Assembly: GCA_033239525.1 (NCBI GenBank)
Contig: BSYO01000014.1
Location: 18,584,021-18,648,020, forward strand
DNA from: Nepenthes gracilis
Lineage: Eukaryota > Streptophyta > Magnoliopsida > Caryophyllales > Nepenthaceae
DNA: 64,000 nt
Reading direction: 5' to 3'
The stretch's first letter is position 1. The number at the start of each line of letters is the position of its first letter. The notes beneath the pieces are model-generated. The model saw only the letters and a list, made by a program, of their open reading frames with translations. It was not told where the DNA came from and made no database searches. Shown piece after piece: positions 48,744 to 59,799 of the stretch. The position numbers were made by a program, and so were the translations under genes.

Positions 48744-49888
48744 TGTGACAACCCGAACTCGAGTCACTCAGCCCAAACAGCGAAGGCCCAAAACCTTAAA
48801 GGCCCAAGACGGTCAACGCCAGCGTTTACCGTCTAGACTGCAGTAGGCGGCTAACTCGCGCGCAGACGGTCAACTCAAGTGTTGACCAGAATCATTATAG
48901 CAACAAGTCCATGATCCATCAGACGGCCAGCAACGGCTTTTCCAGTATCTTTCACGATCCCAGTTGTCTCCCAAAATGGACATTGACAAAATCGGCGCCC
49001 TTCTCGTAAGGAATGTGCCAAAATTTTCCAATCTCCTGCCAACTGGGGCATTCCAACGATAAAATACACAGAAGGAAGGTGGGCAATTTGGAAAGCTGCT
49101 GACCGCCGTGGAAGGAAACTATCTTGGTCTATTTGGCAACTGGCATCAGCTTTAAAAGGCAGGCCAACCAAGAATCACGTAGGGAATCACTTCTTTCAAA
49201 GGAGAGAGATCACCTTGTCAACCATAAATAAGCCCTAGAATTCTCATTTAAGGCACACGAACTTTTACTCACGCTATCTGTTACTCACGCGAATTTTTAC
49301 TCACGCAAGCTCTTACTCACACAACGCTCACAACAACAACAGAGACTTACAATTCTCTACTCGCTATTGACATCCAAAAAACCCAAGGTATACAAACGTG
49401 CTTCTGATAGCCGTTTAGTGCCTCCCCACCATCCAAATTCAAGAAGACGGCTTTACCTCTCTTTCATCTGGAGATCCACACACTCTTGCTCTCTCTCTCT
49501 CTTTAATTCTCAATTTGAGTAACCTTCTCATATTTTGAAGGCTGTTTATTGATTTGAGCGTCAGAATATTTTCGGTGGGACAACTTTCCGCAAACACACT
49601 GACCTCCTGTTCGTTTTAGTTGTGTGTAGGATCGAAACTCAGTGAACGGAGCCGAAATCAGGACAAGCGGATCAACCCGAATCTGTTCGAAATTCGGATC
49701 CAAGGACGCATCAATATTTATTAGTATATTTTTACTCACATTTATTACTATTATTATTTATCATTTATTATTAATTATTTCATACCCATTATTATTTATA
49801 ATAATTATTAATATTAATATTTTAGATTATTTATTACTATATTAATTCTATTACTATATAATTCCAGTCAAACTATCAGGGTGTTACA
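48744..49888 (+). mobile_element. Solo LTR (gypsy, Tat-like) with perfect target duplication
   Basis: Starts TGTGACAACCC, ends GGGTGTTACA, and is flanked by GAACC at 48739-48743 and 49889-49893. It lacks internal sequence. Its right part matches the end of the remnant at 2290-2370, so both belong to one LTR family. A TACTCACGC motif recurs four times at 49265-49320. Confidence 0.88.
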
Positions 49889-50104
49889 GAACCAATTATT
49901 ATAAATGAGTGCCAAGCTATATTAGGACTCCTTTCAGCCAACGGCAAACACTTGAGCCACTTAGTAGGACTGTTGGTTGCTTCTTTCGCCATTGTGGAGG
50001 AGCAATCCACCAGCAAATTTCACAAGTCCCCAGCCATCCATGTATGGGATAAGATCCGATTGCTCATTAATTTCCTCTCCTCTATCTCTTGCTCAACATT
50101 ATGG

Positions 50105-50547
50105 CAAGCCTTGCAATTGATTAGATCGGGAGGATATGCCCCTCCAATAGCAACCCGAGCTGCTTTCTCATTTGCAGATGATCGAGGGAAACTATCACTT
50201 AGCTTGCCAGGGTAGGTGAACATCACACCCTCATCGTTGGGTTCATCAACTACCTTAATTTGAGCTGCCACGAACTTTACTTTGTATACTGTGAGAGCCT
50301 CACCAAACAAGTCTAGATAAAAAAGTAGTGACATTGAATCACAAGATGCACCTGCTTGTAAGTAAACCGGGTGACCTTAACGGATCGATGCTTGGTCATA
50401 TGAGCTGAGAATGCCATTATCCAGCCTAGGATAGCTTGGACACTCTAGAACATGTTTTGCTTCATTTGAATGATGAGCTCTAGTTGCACGACTCGATAGC
50501 CCAGAGATTCCAGCTCTAAGAAGAATAATTGTTCTGAAGGATTTCAT
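50105..50547 (-). pseudogene. Cytochrome c1 fragment
   Basis: The frame from the ATG at 50547 reads NEAKHVLECPSYPRLDNGIL, SSYDQASIR-stop-GHPVY, SCDSMSLLFYLDLFGEA, KVVDEPNDEGVMFTYPGKLS and AVRAIGGAYPPDL-like sequence: the presequence end and haem domain start of plant cytochrome c1, a subunit of respiratory complex III. A stop lies at 50377-50379. The haem-attachment motif C-x2-C-H is ruined: the first Cys is Gly and the His is Asp. Homology ends near 50105. No intron interrupts about 440 bases. Confidence 0.85.
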
Positions 50548-50568
50548 GCCAGCAGATTCATCAGGGTC

Positions 50569-51840
50569 TTACTTTCGAAAAATGGATTGTAACTGAGGAT
50601 TGTCCTGCTCTATTTTCACTAGTGCTGCAGTAGATGAAAGGTCTTTCTCAAAAGTATAATATAATATGAAATGTCCAAAAGTATAATATAATATGAAATT
50701 CCCACAGCCAACCTTCCGCTCAAAGTATTGTATCAAACACTTTGTTGTGCTTTCTTGATTTTCATATAGGAGAGCAGGTCTGACAATTGGAAGATGTTGG
50801 AAACTTCTTTGAGCTGTTGGAAATAAGTAAAAGAACGAACAAGACAAACTAGCGCCAATCAGCAATTTGTTGAGAATAACAATTTCTACCTTTGGTGGTG
50901 TCAATAAGCGCAGATGAGTTTCAACCCCATCAAGGTAGTTGTCCACATCCTGACATTGTGATCCAAAAATTATCAGAATCTCAATAAAAGATTTTCCATA
51001 GCTGGAATTTCTTCTACAAACCATTTGGTTGATTCATCTCTTAACATAATCTCTGTTTGCCTCTCCGTTTGCGTGTAGTTTAGCATGATGCTCTGTGACT
51101 TAAATAGCTTGTGCCAGAAATCATCACTTGACAACCAGCTTGCTCCACATCATTCATCAGTAAATTGAGGTGAACAAAAAGTACACCAATTAAATTTGAC
51201 CCACAATGGAAGGATTGATTTCTTGTCTAGGAGTCGAATTGTAGTGATGAGAATTCTGATTGCAATGTAAATTTGGGACTCTGAATTTGTGGTTCCATGT
51301 GAGTAAAGACTATCTTCCCCAACCATCATACATAAAGACTGTGCATCACAATTAAAGCACGGGCCTCGTTACCGAGGGAGGCCAACTCAGTAGGTGGCAA
51401 TGTCTTTATCAGCAGTTCAGGGGAATGAATTGTAGCTAAAATTGAAACGAAATTACTAGGGTGTTGGGTGAGTGGTGAGTGGCGAAAACTCGCTTGTCTG
51501 GTGTCTAGTTTGTCCTTGACCGATTTTTCCATGCTGAGGGCTTCCTGTGATATGAGCGACGAGGCATGTGGTATGGTTGGAACAGGTAGGGATAAAATAT
51601 CATTGGTGAAAATAAGAAACGATGAGGGGGTTGGGAGAACAGGAAGATTTGTGGATGGCAAGATATGTCGTTCGATTTGATGTAGGGTTGAAGGGTTTCA
51701 GTGAGGGTTTTCTAGGATGGTGCCATGGTGGAGGCAGAGCTGGTAATGGCCGTTTGGGGAAAGTTTTCAAAAGTGGAAGCAAAAATGGAAATTTGAGGTA
51801 AATGTGGTTGTATAGAACAAGCGGTGGATGGGATTGCATG
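50569..51840 (-). other. Interior of the gene-carrying LTR element, unidentified
   Basis: The - strand holds open stretches at 51024-50569 (151 codons) and 51839-51326 in two frames, proline-rich (PLPALPPPWHHPRK). I recognise no family. A near-exact tandem pair of about 26 bases (AAAAGTATAATATAATATGA) lies at 50649-50700. Confidence 0.4.
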
Positions 51841-51891
51841 TTGGGGAAAATGGAAGAGTTTACCTGTGCTCAATACTGCAGCAACCAGCTC

Positions 51892-52043
51892 ACCATCCAA
51901 CTCAGCAACCGACCAGTCTGCTCGGCAACCATCTAGCTCAGCAACCTGTTGACCATCCAGCTAAGCAACCGACCAGTCTTCTTGGCAACCATCCAGCTCA
52001 ACAACCAGCTCACCATCCAACTTAGCAACCGGTGAATCTGCTC
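51892..52043 (+). repeat. 60-bp tandem repeat, 2.5 copies
   Basis: ACCATCCARCTYAGCAACCG starts at 51892, 51952 and 52012, an exact 60-base period, with AACCAGCTC-like half-units inside each. It lies next to the gag-like ORF. Confidence 0.92.
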
Positions 52044-52059
52044 AACGTCGCAGTGCTCG

Positions 52060-52299
52060 TCAGTAAGGGTTGTGCTCGATTCTGTGGAGCGATTGGCTGA
52101 GTTCCACCATGAACGACTGAATTTGTGCTGTAGTGGAAACCGCGGTGGACATGGTGGTGTTAAATTTATCGGTAGCCCGTCGGAGGTCCTTCATCGCGTT
52201 GGCAAGCTCGGCAATGACCGCTTTGAGTGTGTCAAGTGCTCGTTCTTCAATCTCCTCTACTTTAGTCTCAATGAAAGCACCAAATGATACGTGATCCAT
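52060..52299 (-). pseudogene. Gag-like N-terminal ORF
   Basis: A 79-codon ORF directly inside the right LTR: VEEIEERALDTLKAVIAELA, NAMKDLRRATDKFNTTMSTA. It is helical and coiled-coil-like, as in the N-terminus of Ty3/gypsy gag. It overlaps the proposed LTR end by 15 bases, so either the start or the LTR border is off. Confidence 0.5.
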
Positions 52300-52863
52300 G
52301 ATCGTAACCTAGAACTCGAAGGGGAGACAAGAAGAGTGTAAGGGAGAGGGGAGTTCTGGTAGAGGAAATAGAGGAAAAGAGAGAAAAGCTGAGAGAGCAA
52401 GAGGGAGGGAGGGAGAGAGAGAGAGAGAGAGATAAAGAGGAAATGATAACAGGGAAAAGCTCGTATATTCCCACCTCTGAAACAATAGTAAAGGGCTTTA
52501 TAGTGAAGCCCAACCAACTACAGCACAATTAACAACCTATGCCACGTAATAATAACAACCTAGCAGTTAACAAACACAATCAAAACAAAAAATAATTAAA
52601 GGTATAATTCCAAAGCTTAAGGAGAAATTGGGTAGTCCATGAGTTCCTTTTGGCAACCGAGTGATTGGTTAGCAGTGTATCTGAGGTATCGCGGCTGCCA
52701 AGGGAAATTAATGGGCACCATACATTCGGTGAGTGAGCTCCCGATGATGTATCGATAAGTTCGTAATAGCATGCCACACCTAAACATCACACTTTCTCTA
52801 AATAACTCGTCCATTAATTGTGGTATTTATAAAGGAGTTATCTATAACCCAGTAATTCTAACA
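52285..52863 (-). repeat. Right (5') LTR of the gene-carrying element
   Basis: The - strand starts TGTTAGAATTACTGGG and ends near GTATCA, before the primer-binding-like site. Contains a (GA)n tract at 52413-52432. Confidence 0.7.
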
Positions 52864-53324
52864 TAAAATAATAATGCTTTGTTTCCACTGCTACAGAGAA
52901 TTATGAGCGATCAGGGGATCCTGCTTCTTCATTCATCACCATTGGCTGGATTCAAAGAGGAGCACACATTAGTTTGCACAGATTACTTTGACATGTTCTC
53001 TAAATGCAAAATATTTAAATATTTATTTTTATTTAAAAAATTTTAATATTTAACGGACTGCGGCGACTAAATATCGGTCAATTATAAGAAGCTAATCTAC
53101 ACCGAACCATCATATAATATATTTCGCGTAGTTAAAATTTTATTTGCCGAATTACAACCGTCGAGGAGTGGACATCGCATCAGATTACTGCACTTTGGGG
53201 ACCTTGCACAGTACTAAACTGGAACGAAGGATAATGCCACTAAATGGAATGAGGGCCTATTTGGATTTCAACAGGCAGTGGCTGGATAAAAGTTTGTTTT
53301 TTTTTTTTTTTTGAACAAAATGGA

Positions 53325-53359
53325 GCTGTGCGCATGCGGCCTGTTCGCACGCGCATAGC
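53325..53359. repeat. GC-rich hairpin, 14-bp arms
   Basis: GCTGTGCGCATGCG and CGCACGCGCATAGC are reverse complements with two mismatches around GCCTGTT. A CATTGGAT...ATTCAACGGC pair follows at 53404-53430 and a (CT)n tract at 53489-53513, the same order as at 34030-34660. Confidence 0.85.
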
Positions 53360-53522
53360 AATTTTTTATTTTTATTTTTAAATTTAAACGCCATGCCCAC
53401 AATCATTGGATTCGTTTATAATTCAACGGCTGTGATTTCGCTCCCCCAAATTAAAAGAAAACCCTAACCAAAAATAGCAGCAACCGGCCTCTCTCTCTCT
53501 CTCTCTCTCTCTCAGAGCATAC

Positions 53523-53628
53523 CCTTCTTTGTCTCCCTCTCTCTCAACATCTCGCTCTAGCTTCTTCATGCTTAGCCTTCTTCGTCTCCCTCTCTCCCAA
53601 CATCTCCCTCTACCTTCTCCACGCTTGT
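53523..53628 (+). repeat. 53-bp tandem duplication
   Basis: CCTTCTTYGTCTCCCTCTCT begins at 53523 and 53576, each unit ending in a GCTTAG or GCTTGT tail. Confidence 0.88.
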
Positions 53629-54321
53629 GCAGCCATTCATCTGTCATTGTCCACTACAATCGTAAGTGTATTTACGTCTCAAAATATCAGATTTTTTATG
53701 TTTTTTTATGGCTTGATATTTTAGGATATTAGGATAAAATATTGTAGAAATATTGATTGTGGTATTCGTCTTTTTTCACGTCCTTCACGCTTGTGATCTT
53801 CATCTCGTGCATGTTGATTTTTTTAATATTTTTTTAATGTCTCAAAATCTTCCGGTTTCGAATATTTATGTCTCAAAATTTTTGGATTTTTTTTCTAGTT
53901 TCGGACCACACATCTTGTATATTGCATCTTCTATTTTGCTAATTTTGATTTATTTTGATTTACATCTCAATATTGTAGAAATTTTGATTTCGTCTCAAAA
54001 GTAGTGGAAACTGAGAGACGGAGAGTTCGTAGAAGTAGCTGAATACTACAGACGGTGGTAGCAAGAGCAAGAGAAGAGAATCCAGCATTGATTCAATAGA
54101 AGGCATGCCAACTGTCTTTGCCGTCGGAGATGGTCCAAATGGAAGAAAAGTCGATGGGATTCTTTGATGCCGGTGGCCGTTGAACTAAAACCCTAGATCT
54201 CTTTATTTAATATGAACGGGAGAGAGAGGAGATGAATTTTATTTCCTTGATCGTATTTGACTTTTCAGATTCATACTTGTAAGGGTTTATTTGAGCAACA
54301 TGGAGCCGAGGAAAGAAATGT

Positions 54322-55031
54322 CATATAATATTCTTCATCAAAATATTATATTTTTATTTAATTTGACAAATTAGATCAAATTTTATGAAATTTTTTTAAT
54401 CAGAGCACTATAAATGAAGAATTATATATTCCATTTGTTAAGTTAATTACCCCACTAATCAATTATGTTTTCAACAAATCACTATAGCCATTACCATACC
54501 AAGGGAAACAATTCCAATTCCAACACATCTGCAATATTTGTCTTCAAATCTATGCATAAAAAAATTGGTACTGAAATCTTGAATTCTGTTTTTAATTTTT
54601 GGCAGAATCTCAAAATTGCTTCCAATTTTTTTGATGTAATTACGAGTGATTTTGTTACTTAAAGGCCTAAGTCTTCTTGCTAAAAATATTAATATTGTAA
54701 AATTTTTATTTATGAAATTATTTTTAAAATATTCTTTTATTTATGTTAACATATTCATAAATAATATATTATTTATTTATTTATTTATTTTTAGATACTA
54801 TGTATTTAAAATTTTAAAAAAATTATATAAAAAATAAATTACACAAATAATAATATTAACATAATAATAACAATAATATCTCAAACATATTTGAGAATAA
54901 CTTAACAAATGGAATAAGTAAAAATATACAAAGTTTTATTTATAGTGCTCTGATTAAAAAAAATTTACAAAATTAAACCTAATTTGTCAAATTAAATGAA
55001 AATATAATATTTTTATAAAGAATATTATATG
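54322..55031. mobile_element. Long-TIR MITE-like element, 710 bp
   Basis: Arms 54322-54442 and 54901-55031 are inverted copies: ATTTATAGTGCTCTGATTAA and CTAATTTGTCAAATTAAAT occur in the right arm and their complements in the left. Ends are CATATAATATT and AATATTATATG. No transposase. The flanks give no clear duplication, so the superfamily is open. Confidence 0.75.
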
Positions 55032-55144
55032 TTTTTTTTTTCTTGAGAAATGTAATATAATATTATATGATATTATAAAAAAATTTTGACCTCCACAGCA
55101 ATGCCACTTCAATCATGCGCAAACATTATAAGTGCCCAAATCAG

Positions 55145-56950
55145 TTGGACGTACCAAGGCCTAAAAAATCATCAATAGGACAAAACCAACAAAAACTTGG
55201 TCGTCCTTATTTGGTCCAAACAACGTCAGGGAAGCAGGAACCTGCACCTGAGATCAAAAGGTATCAGGGATTACAAGAGAAAATCGGAAAAAACACACGT
55301 CCGTTTAAGCATTTAACGGTAAATTTGGTTCAAAACTTTAGAAAAAAAAGGTGGGAATAGAATAGTTACAAGAAATAAAAAACGATAAAAATAGTTAGTT
55401 GAAACTCCAAGAGATGGAGATCCGCTATACACCCAAGAATCAAAGAGAAAACGTATGAAGCAAAGATGATAAAAGTAATCTTTTCTTTTCATCTATTATT
55501 CTCTTAATAATAATAAACATGGTGCACTCATATTTTCTTCACAATAGCCTTTTAAATAATAATAATAAATCTCTTAATCTTGCTTGTACTAATAATGCTG
55601 GCTCACTAATAATAATAATAATAAATATAATAATAAGGGGCCTAGGAATACCAACCAATAATAATAATAGGATGGCAAGACCATAATATCTAATAATAAT
55701 AATACCTAATAATTAATAATATTAATAATAATAATAACAATAAAACAAAGTAATAATAATAATAATAATAATAATAAAACAAAATAATAATAATAATAAT
55801 AAGGAAGTCAACCCCTAGGCTTAATAGTAATATCTAATAATAATAATAATAAAATAAATAAATAATAATACCTAATAAGGAATCATAATCTACTATATCA
55901 TCCACTTCTAATAATAGTAAAATAAATAAATTCTAATACCTAATACTTCTCCTAATAATAGTAATCATCCAATTCATAATAATAAAATAAAGAAATAATA
56001 ATACCTAATTTCTCCAAAATAATAATGTCCATTTGTCTCCAAAAAATAATAATAATACAAACATAATATAAGAAGTGATATGTAATAAACTTTCCCTAAT
56101 ACGAATATGGGGAAATAATAATAATAATAAATATCATCTCCTACCTAATAATAAGCCTTCCCCGAATTTGGACTCCGCATCGTTTTGCGAAATAATGACA
56201 ATTTTCCTGAAAACACCGAACTCCTCTTCAAGCCTCCTTAGTCGCGAGACTTATCATTCTCTCCTCGCCTTCGCCACCTCGGCTCGCCCCTTGACCTTGT
56301 TGGCAACCAAACATGACATTAGTGGTTTCATGTGGTGATTTCCAAAAACCTCTCCTCGACCCTCCTTCTTGATCACGACTAGTTTTCCTTGGTCAGCTTA
56401 TGGACTGGCCCGCTGATGGCGCCTTGGACTTTCAAGTAGCAGATAATGGCCAATCAAATTCTGAAAGAACCCTCGTCCAAAAGAGCAACAATCCAGATGA
56501 TGTCAACAATCTCTCTCCAATGTCCCCTCCTACCACTTTGACCAATGCCTAATAAAATATGTCATCTTGGCATTTTTTTAGCAGTTTGAGAAGTGGACTC
56601 AATCATTCTAACGATATACTATTCCCCTTGCCATCAACAAATAAGCTTCACAGGTATTTAGCTGTAAATGTCGTTTGGAAGCCTTCTCATCCAGATTTTT
56701 CGGTTAAAATTTGGGGGGGTGAGGGGAGACACATTATTTAGTTGTCTATGAAGCATTGCATTTGCATATGAACATGCTTATGACTCGTTACTTGTCCTCA
56801 AAAACATCCCCAATGCCAACAACCCACGAGCCATGGAAAAATAATGCTCGGCCAATGGGCATGAACTCAGAGTGGGACTTACTTGTTTATTATGGTTGAG
56901 GCAAAAAGCCCATCAAACTTCAGATTCCTGGCATCAGGCTCCATTCTGCG
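55145..56950. other. Mosaic of Copia LTR, exportin flank and AAT repeat
   Basis: Three parts. 55145-55285 copies 58752-58890. 55390-56070 follows 58050-58735 (Copia LTR) block by block, but most GC-rich blocks are replaced by AATAAT runs. 56320-56950 follows 58925-59510 with extra blocks inserted. See findings; this may be an assembly artefact. Confidence 0.8.
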
Positions 56951-56992
56951 TGGACCACCAAGAGGTCTCACCAAGAACAATGGTCTCCATCA

Positions 56993-57806
56993 TTATCCCG
57001 ATCCATTTTCTCCCGACAATTGGTCTTCAGCCTCCCCGTCCTGCCTCCCTCCACGGCAGTCCTTCTCTATGTGGCCTTTCTTGCCACACAAGAAGCAACT
57101 CCTCCCTTCAAACTTTCTCCGATTGTTGCTCCTCTCTGTCCTGCCACCTGATCCTCGGTCATATCTCCCTCGTCCCCCGACTGCTGGTCGCCACCAGAAC
57201 ACTTTCCCGAGAGCTTGAGGCATCACCGCTTTCCCTCCGCCTTGACTCGTTCACAAGCAGGGAAGCTATGACCTCGTCCAGCTTCAACGTGTCCTTCCCG
57301 AATAGCAACGTCGTTACAATATGATCATATGAGGATGGCAAGGATGCCAGCAACACCAACGCTTTGTCCTCGTCCTTAATCTTCTCATCAAGGGCCGACA
57401 TCTGCGTTACCAGCCGGTTGAACTCATTCAAGTACTTCTCGAAGCACTCACTTTCCGACAACCGCAAGCCATAGAACTACTTCTTCAGATACAGCCTGGT
57501 TGTTAAAGACTTGGACTTGTACCGGCTCTCAAACTTCTCCCAGACCTCTGTCGGGTCTGACAGTCCGAGGACCTCCTGGAGTGTGTTGTCCGTCAAACAC
57601 AATTTAATGGTGGAGTTGGAAAGATCCCTCTTTTCTTGCCCCCGGTCATTGGATTGTTTCTCCGGCTTCTCCTCCTTTTTCCGAAGAGCTATTACCGTTT
57701 CTTCCCGGGTCAAAAAAATTCTCACACTTTCCTGCCAAAGGATGAAATTATTTTGCCCATTGAACTGCTCTACACTGAACATCTCATTCCTTGCCGACGA
57801 CGCCAT
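56993..57806 (-). pseudogene. Copia gag
   Basis: Two long open stretches in one order: FSVEQFNGQNNFILWQESVR, then LSDPTEVWEKFESRYKSKSL, ESECFEKYLNEFNRLVTQMS, LASLPSSYDHIVTTLLFGKD and the zinc knuckle CFLCGKKGHIEKDC at about 57100. One stop (near 57475) and a frame change. The protease that should follow is replaced by the mosaic. Confidence 0.88.
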
Positions 57807-57843
57807 CCAACCGACGGTTCACCAACCAGTCTCTGATACCACT

Positions 57844-58744
57844 TGTTGAGGCAAACGGGCGTTCGAACAGAATGCTCCTAAGCGCAATGACCAAGAGGAC
57901 AAACACTCGGACAGAGGGACAGCGCTCAGACGGACAACCAACAATGAAAGATAGAAAATCGAGAGAAACACACGAGATTAAACGTGGAAACCCTTCTGAA
58001 ACTGAAGGGAAAAACCACGGGAGCAGAGTCATAGTAGATCCACTATGTGAAATAGGTTACAAACCTCCAAGATGGAGTATCCGCTACATACCTAAGAAGT
58101 CAAAAAGAAAAACGCTCCAGAACAAACCAAGAAAACACTCTTTTCTTTTCACTCTCTATTCTTCTCTTTCTCCCTTCTCTCACTGGTGGTGCACTCCTCT
58201 TTTCATTCACAATAGCCTTTTTGCTCTTCCAAGATTGCTCTCTCAATCTTTCTTACACTCTCACTCTGGCTCATTCAACCGGAAGCCCATATATATAGGC
58301 ACAAGGGGCCTAGGCCCAGCTAGTCACCCTACTGCCAGTAGGGTGGCAGGACCATACCCTTTAGGTCTATCATGGCAGGCGCACGCCCAGCGTGTCAGGA
58401 TGGCAGGCCTGACACCTTAGAAGTTGTAGCCGCCTGCCCACCTGCAGCACGCGGCTGCAGTAGGCCTACTGAGGAAGTCAACCCTTATGCTTCTGAGTCC
58501 TCGTACATGTCCTCAACAACCTCTTAGATATAATACCTCTGAGGAGTCATCGTCCACTATATCATCCACTTCTCGGACTATAATCTCCAGACGAATTCTT
58601 TAGCCACTTCTCCTCCACAGTAGTCCTCGTCCAATTCATCCAGCTACCCCGAAGACGGACGTTTCCGGATTTCTCCAAACGTCCGTGTCCATTTATCTCC
58701 ACAAGTCCGTGGACACAAATACCACAAGAGAGTGACCCCAACAG
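57844..58744 (-). repeat. Copia 5' LTR, 901 bp
   Basis: TGTTGGGGTCACTC starts it on the - strand and CCTCAACA ends it. AGTGGTATCAGAGA, a methionine-initiator-tRNA-type primer-binding site, follows directly, then gag. The 3' partner is only the AAT-riddled copy at 55390-56070. Confidence 0.88.
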
Positions 58745-59454
58745 GACGCACTAAATACCAAGGCCTAAAAAATCATCAATAGGTACCATACAACCAACAA
58801 AAATTTGGTCGTCCTTATTTGGTCCAACCAACGTCAGGGAAGCAGGAACCTGCACCTGTGATCAAAAGGTATCAGGGATTACAAGCCTTAACCGGAAGGC
58901 CTCAGTGCCCATTATGCATTTCATCACTTAGTTTTCATGTGGTGATTTCCAAAAACCTCTCCTTCAGCTTTTCTTGATCGCGATACCTTTTCCTTCTTCA
59001 GCTTATGGACTTCCCGCTGATGGCGGCCTTGGACTTTCAAGTAGCAGAAAATGGCCAATCAAATTGTGAAAGAACCCTCACAAAAGAGCAACAATCCAGA
59101 TGATGTCAACAATCTCTCTCCAATGCACCAAACTGCCACTTTGACAAGAGTTTCCTAATAAAATATGTTATATATTTTTTTAGCAGTTTGAGATGTGGAC
59201 TCCAATCATTCTAACACTATACTATTTATCTTACATGTAACAAATAAAATACACAGGTATTTAGCTGTATAGGAACGTGGGTTTTTTTTTGGGGGGGGGG
59301 TGAGGGGAGACACATTATTTAGTTGTCTATGAAGCATTGCATTTGCATATGAACATGCTTATGACAAAATACAGCAGCTCAAAGGTGTCCTTTGCAAGCA
59401 TTTCCATGGAAAAAAAAATGCATAGTAATGGATGAACTCAAAACTAAAATTTAC
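58745..59454. other. Flank of the exportin fragment, partly duplicated at 55-57 kb
   Basis: 58752-58890 and 58925-59510 have diverged copies at 55145-55285 and 56320-56950. No further exon was identified. A T12-G10 run lies at 59281-59302. Confidence 0.6.
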
Positions 59455-59785
59455 TTGTTTATTATAGTTGCAAAAGGTGATAAAACTTCAGATTCCTGAC
59501 ATCAGGCACATTCCTAACAAAGTCACTATGAACAGGTCCATCATTGACGACACAAATTGTGTCCCTGTAAGAGGTTGGTCTTCAGCCTTGTTCAAAAATG
59601 TCTCCACAAGTTTAAGAGTCTTCCGTTTCACTGATCTGTTGAAAGAATCATACAGTTAATTAAGAAGAAAAATCAAACTAAAAATGTCAATTGGCCTTCC
59701 CATGAAAAGCAAGAGCCAATACATCTCAGCCAATACTTATAAACATTGAGCATGTCCATAAAGATCAATAAAATTTGTGGAAAGA
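59455..59785 (-). pseudogene. Exportin-1 (XPO1/CRM1) fragment, two exons
   Basis: 59635-59455 is exon-like with CAACAG acceptor and GTAAAT donor: SVKRKTLKLVETFLNKAEDQ, TGTQFVSSMMD, then RNVPDV and ESEVLSPFATIINK, a HEAT-repeat part of plant exportin-1, the nuclear export receptor. Two one-base deletions break the frame. A second piece at about 59785-59737 encodes PQILLIFMDMLNVYK before a GTATTG donor. The linking exon (MYSELIS part) is lost. A damaged copy of a host gene, not the gene itself. Confidence 0.82.
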
Positions 59786-59799
59786 AAAATGCACCAGGT

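Larger units (their letters stand above)
47390..52863 (-). mobile_element. Non-autonomous LTR element carrying host gene fragments
   Basis: Direct repeats at 47390-47850 and 52285-52863 share GGAAATGATAACARGGAAAA, GCCACGTAATAATAAC and GTGATTGGTTAGCAGTGTAT. The right copy ends in TGTTAGAATTACTGGG on the - strand, an LTR-like start; the left copy lacks about the first 100 bases of that end. Inside the right LTR on the - strand TTTGGTGCTTTCATTGAG resembles a primer-binding site, followed by a gag-like ORF. No polymerase was found. The interior instead holds a kinase fragment and a cytochrome c1 fragment, both on the - strand, and a nested solo LTR. No target duplication was found. Confidence 0.65.

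Noticed and set aside
53753..54004. 83-codon hydrophobic ORF
   Set aside because: AT-rich, no start context, no relatives recognised.
57791..58420. 209-codon ORF on the + strand
   Set aside because: It is antisense within the Copia LTR and has no protein resemblance.
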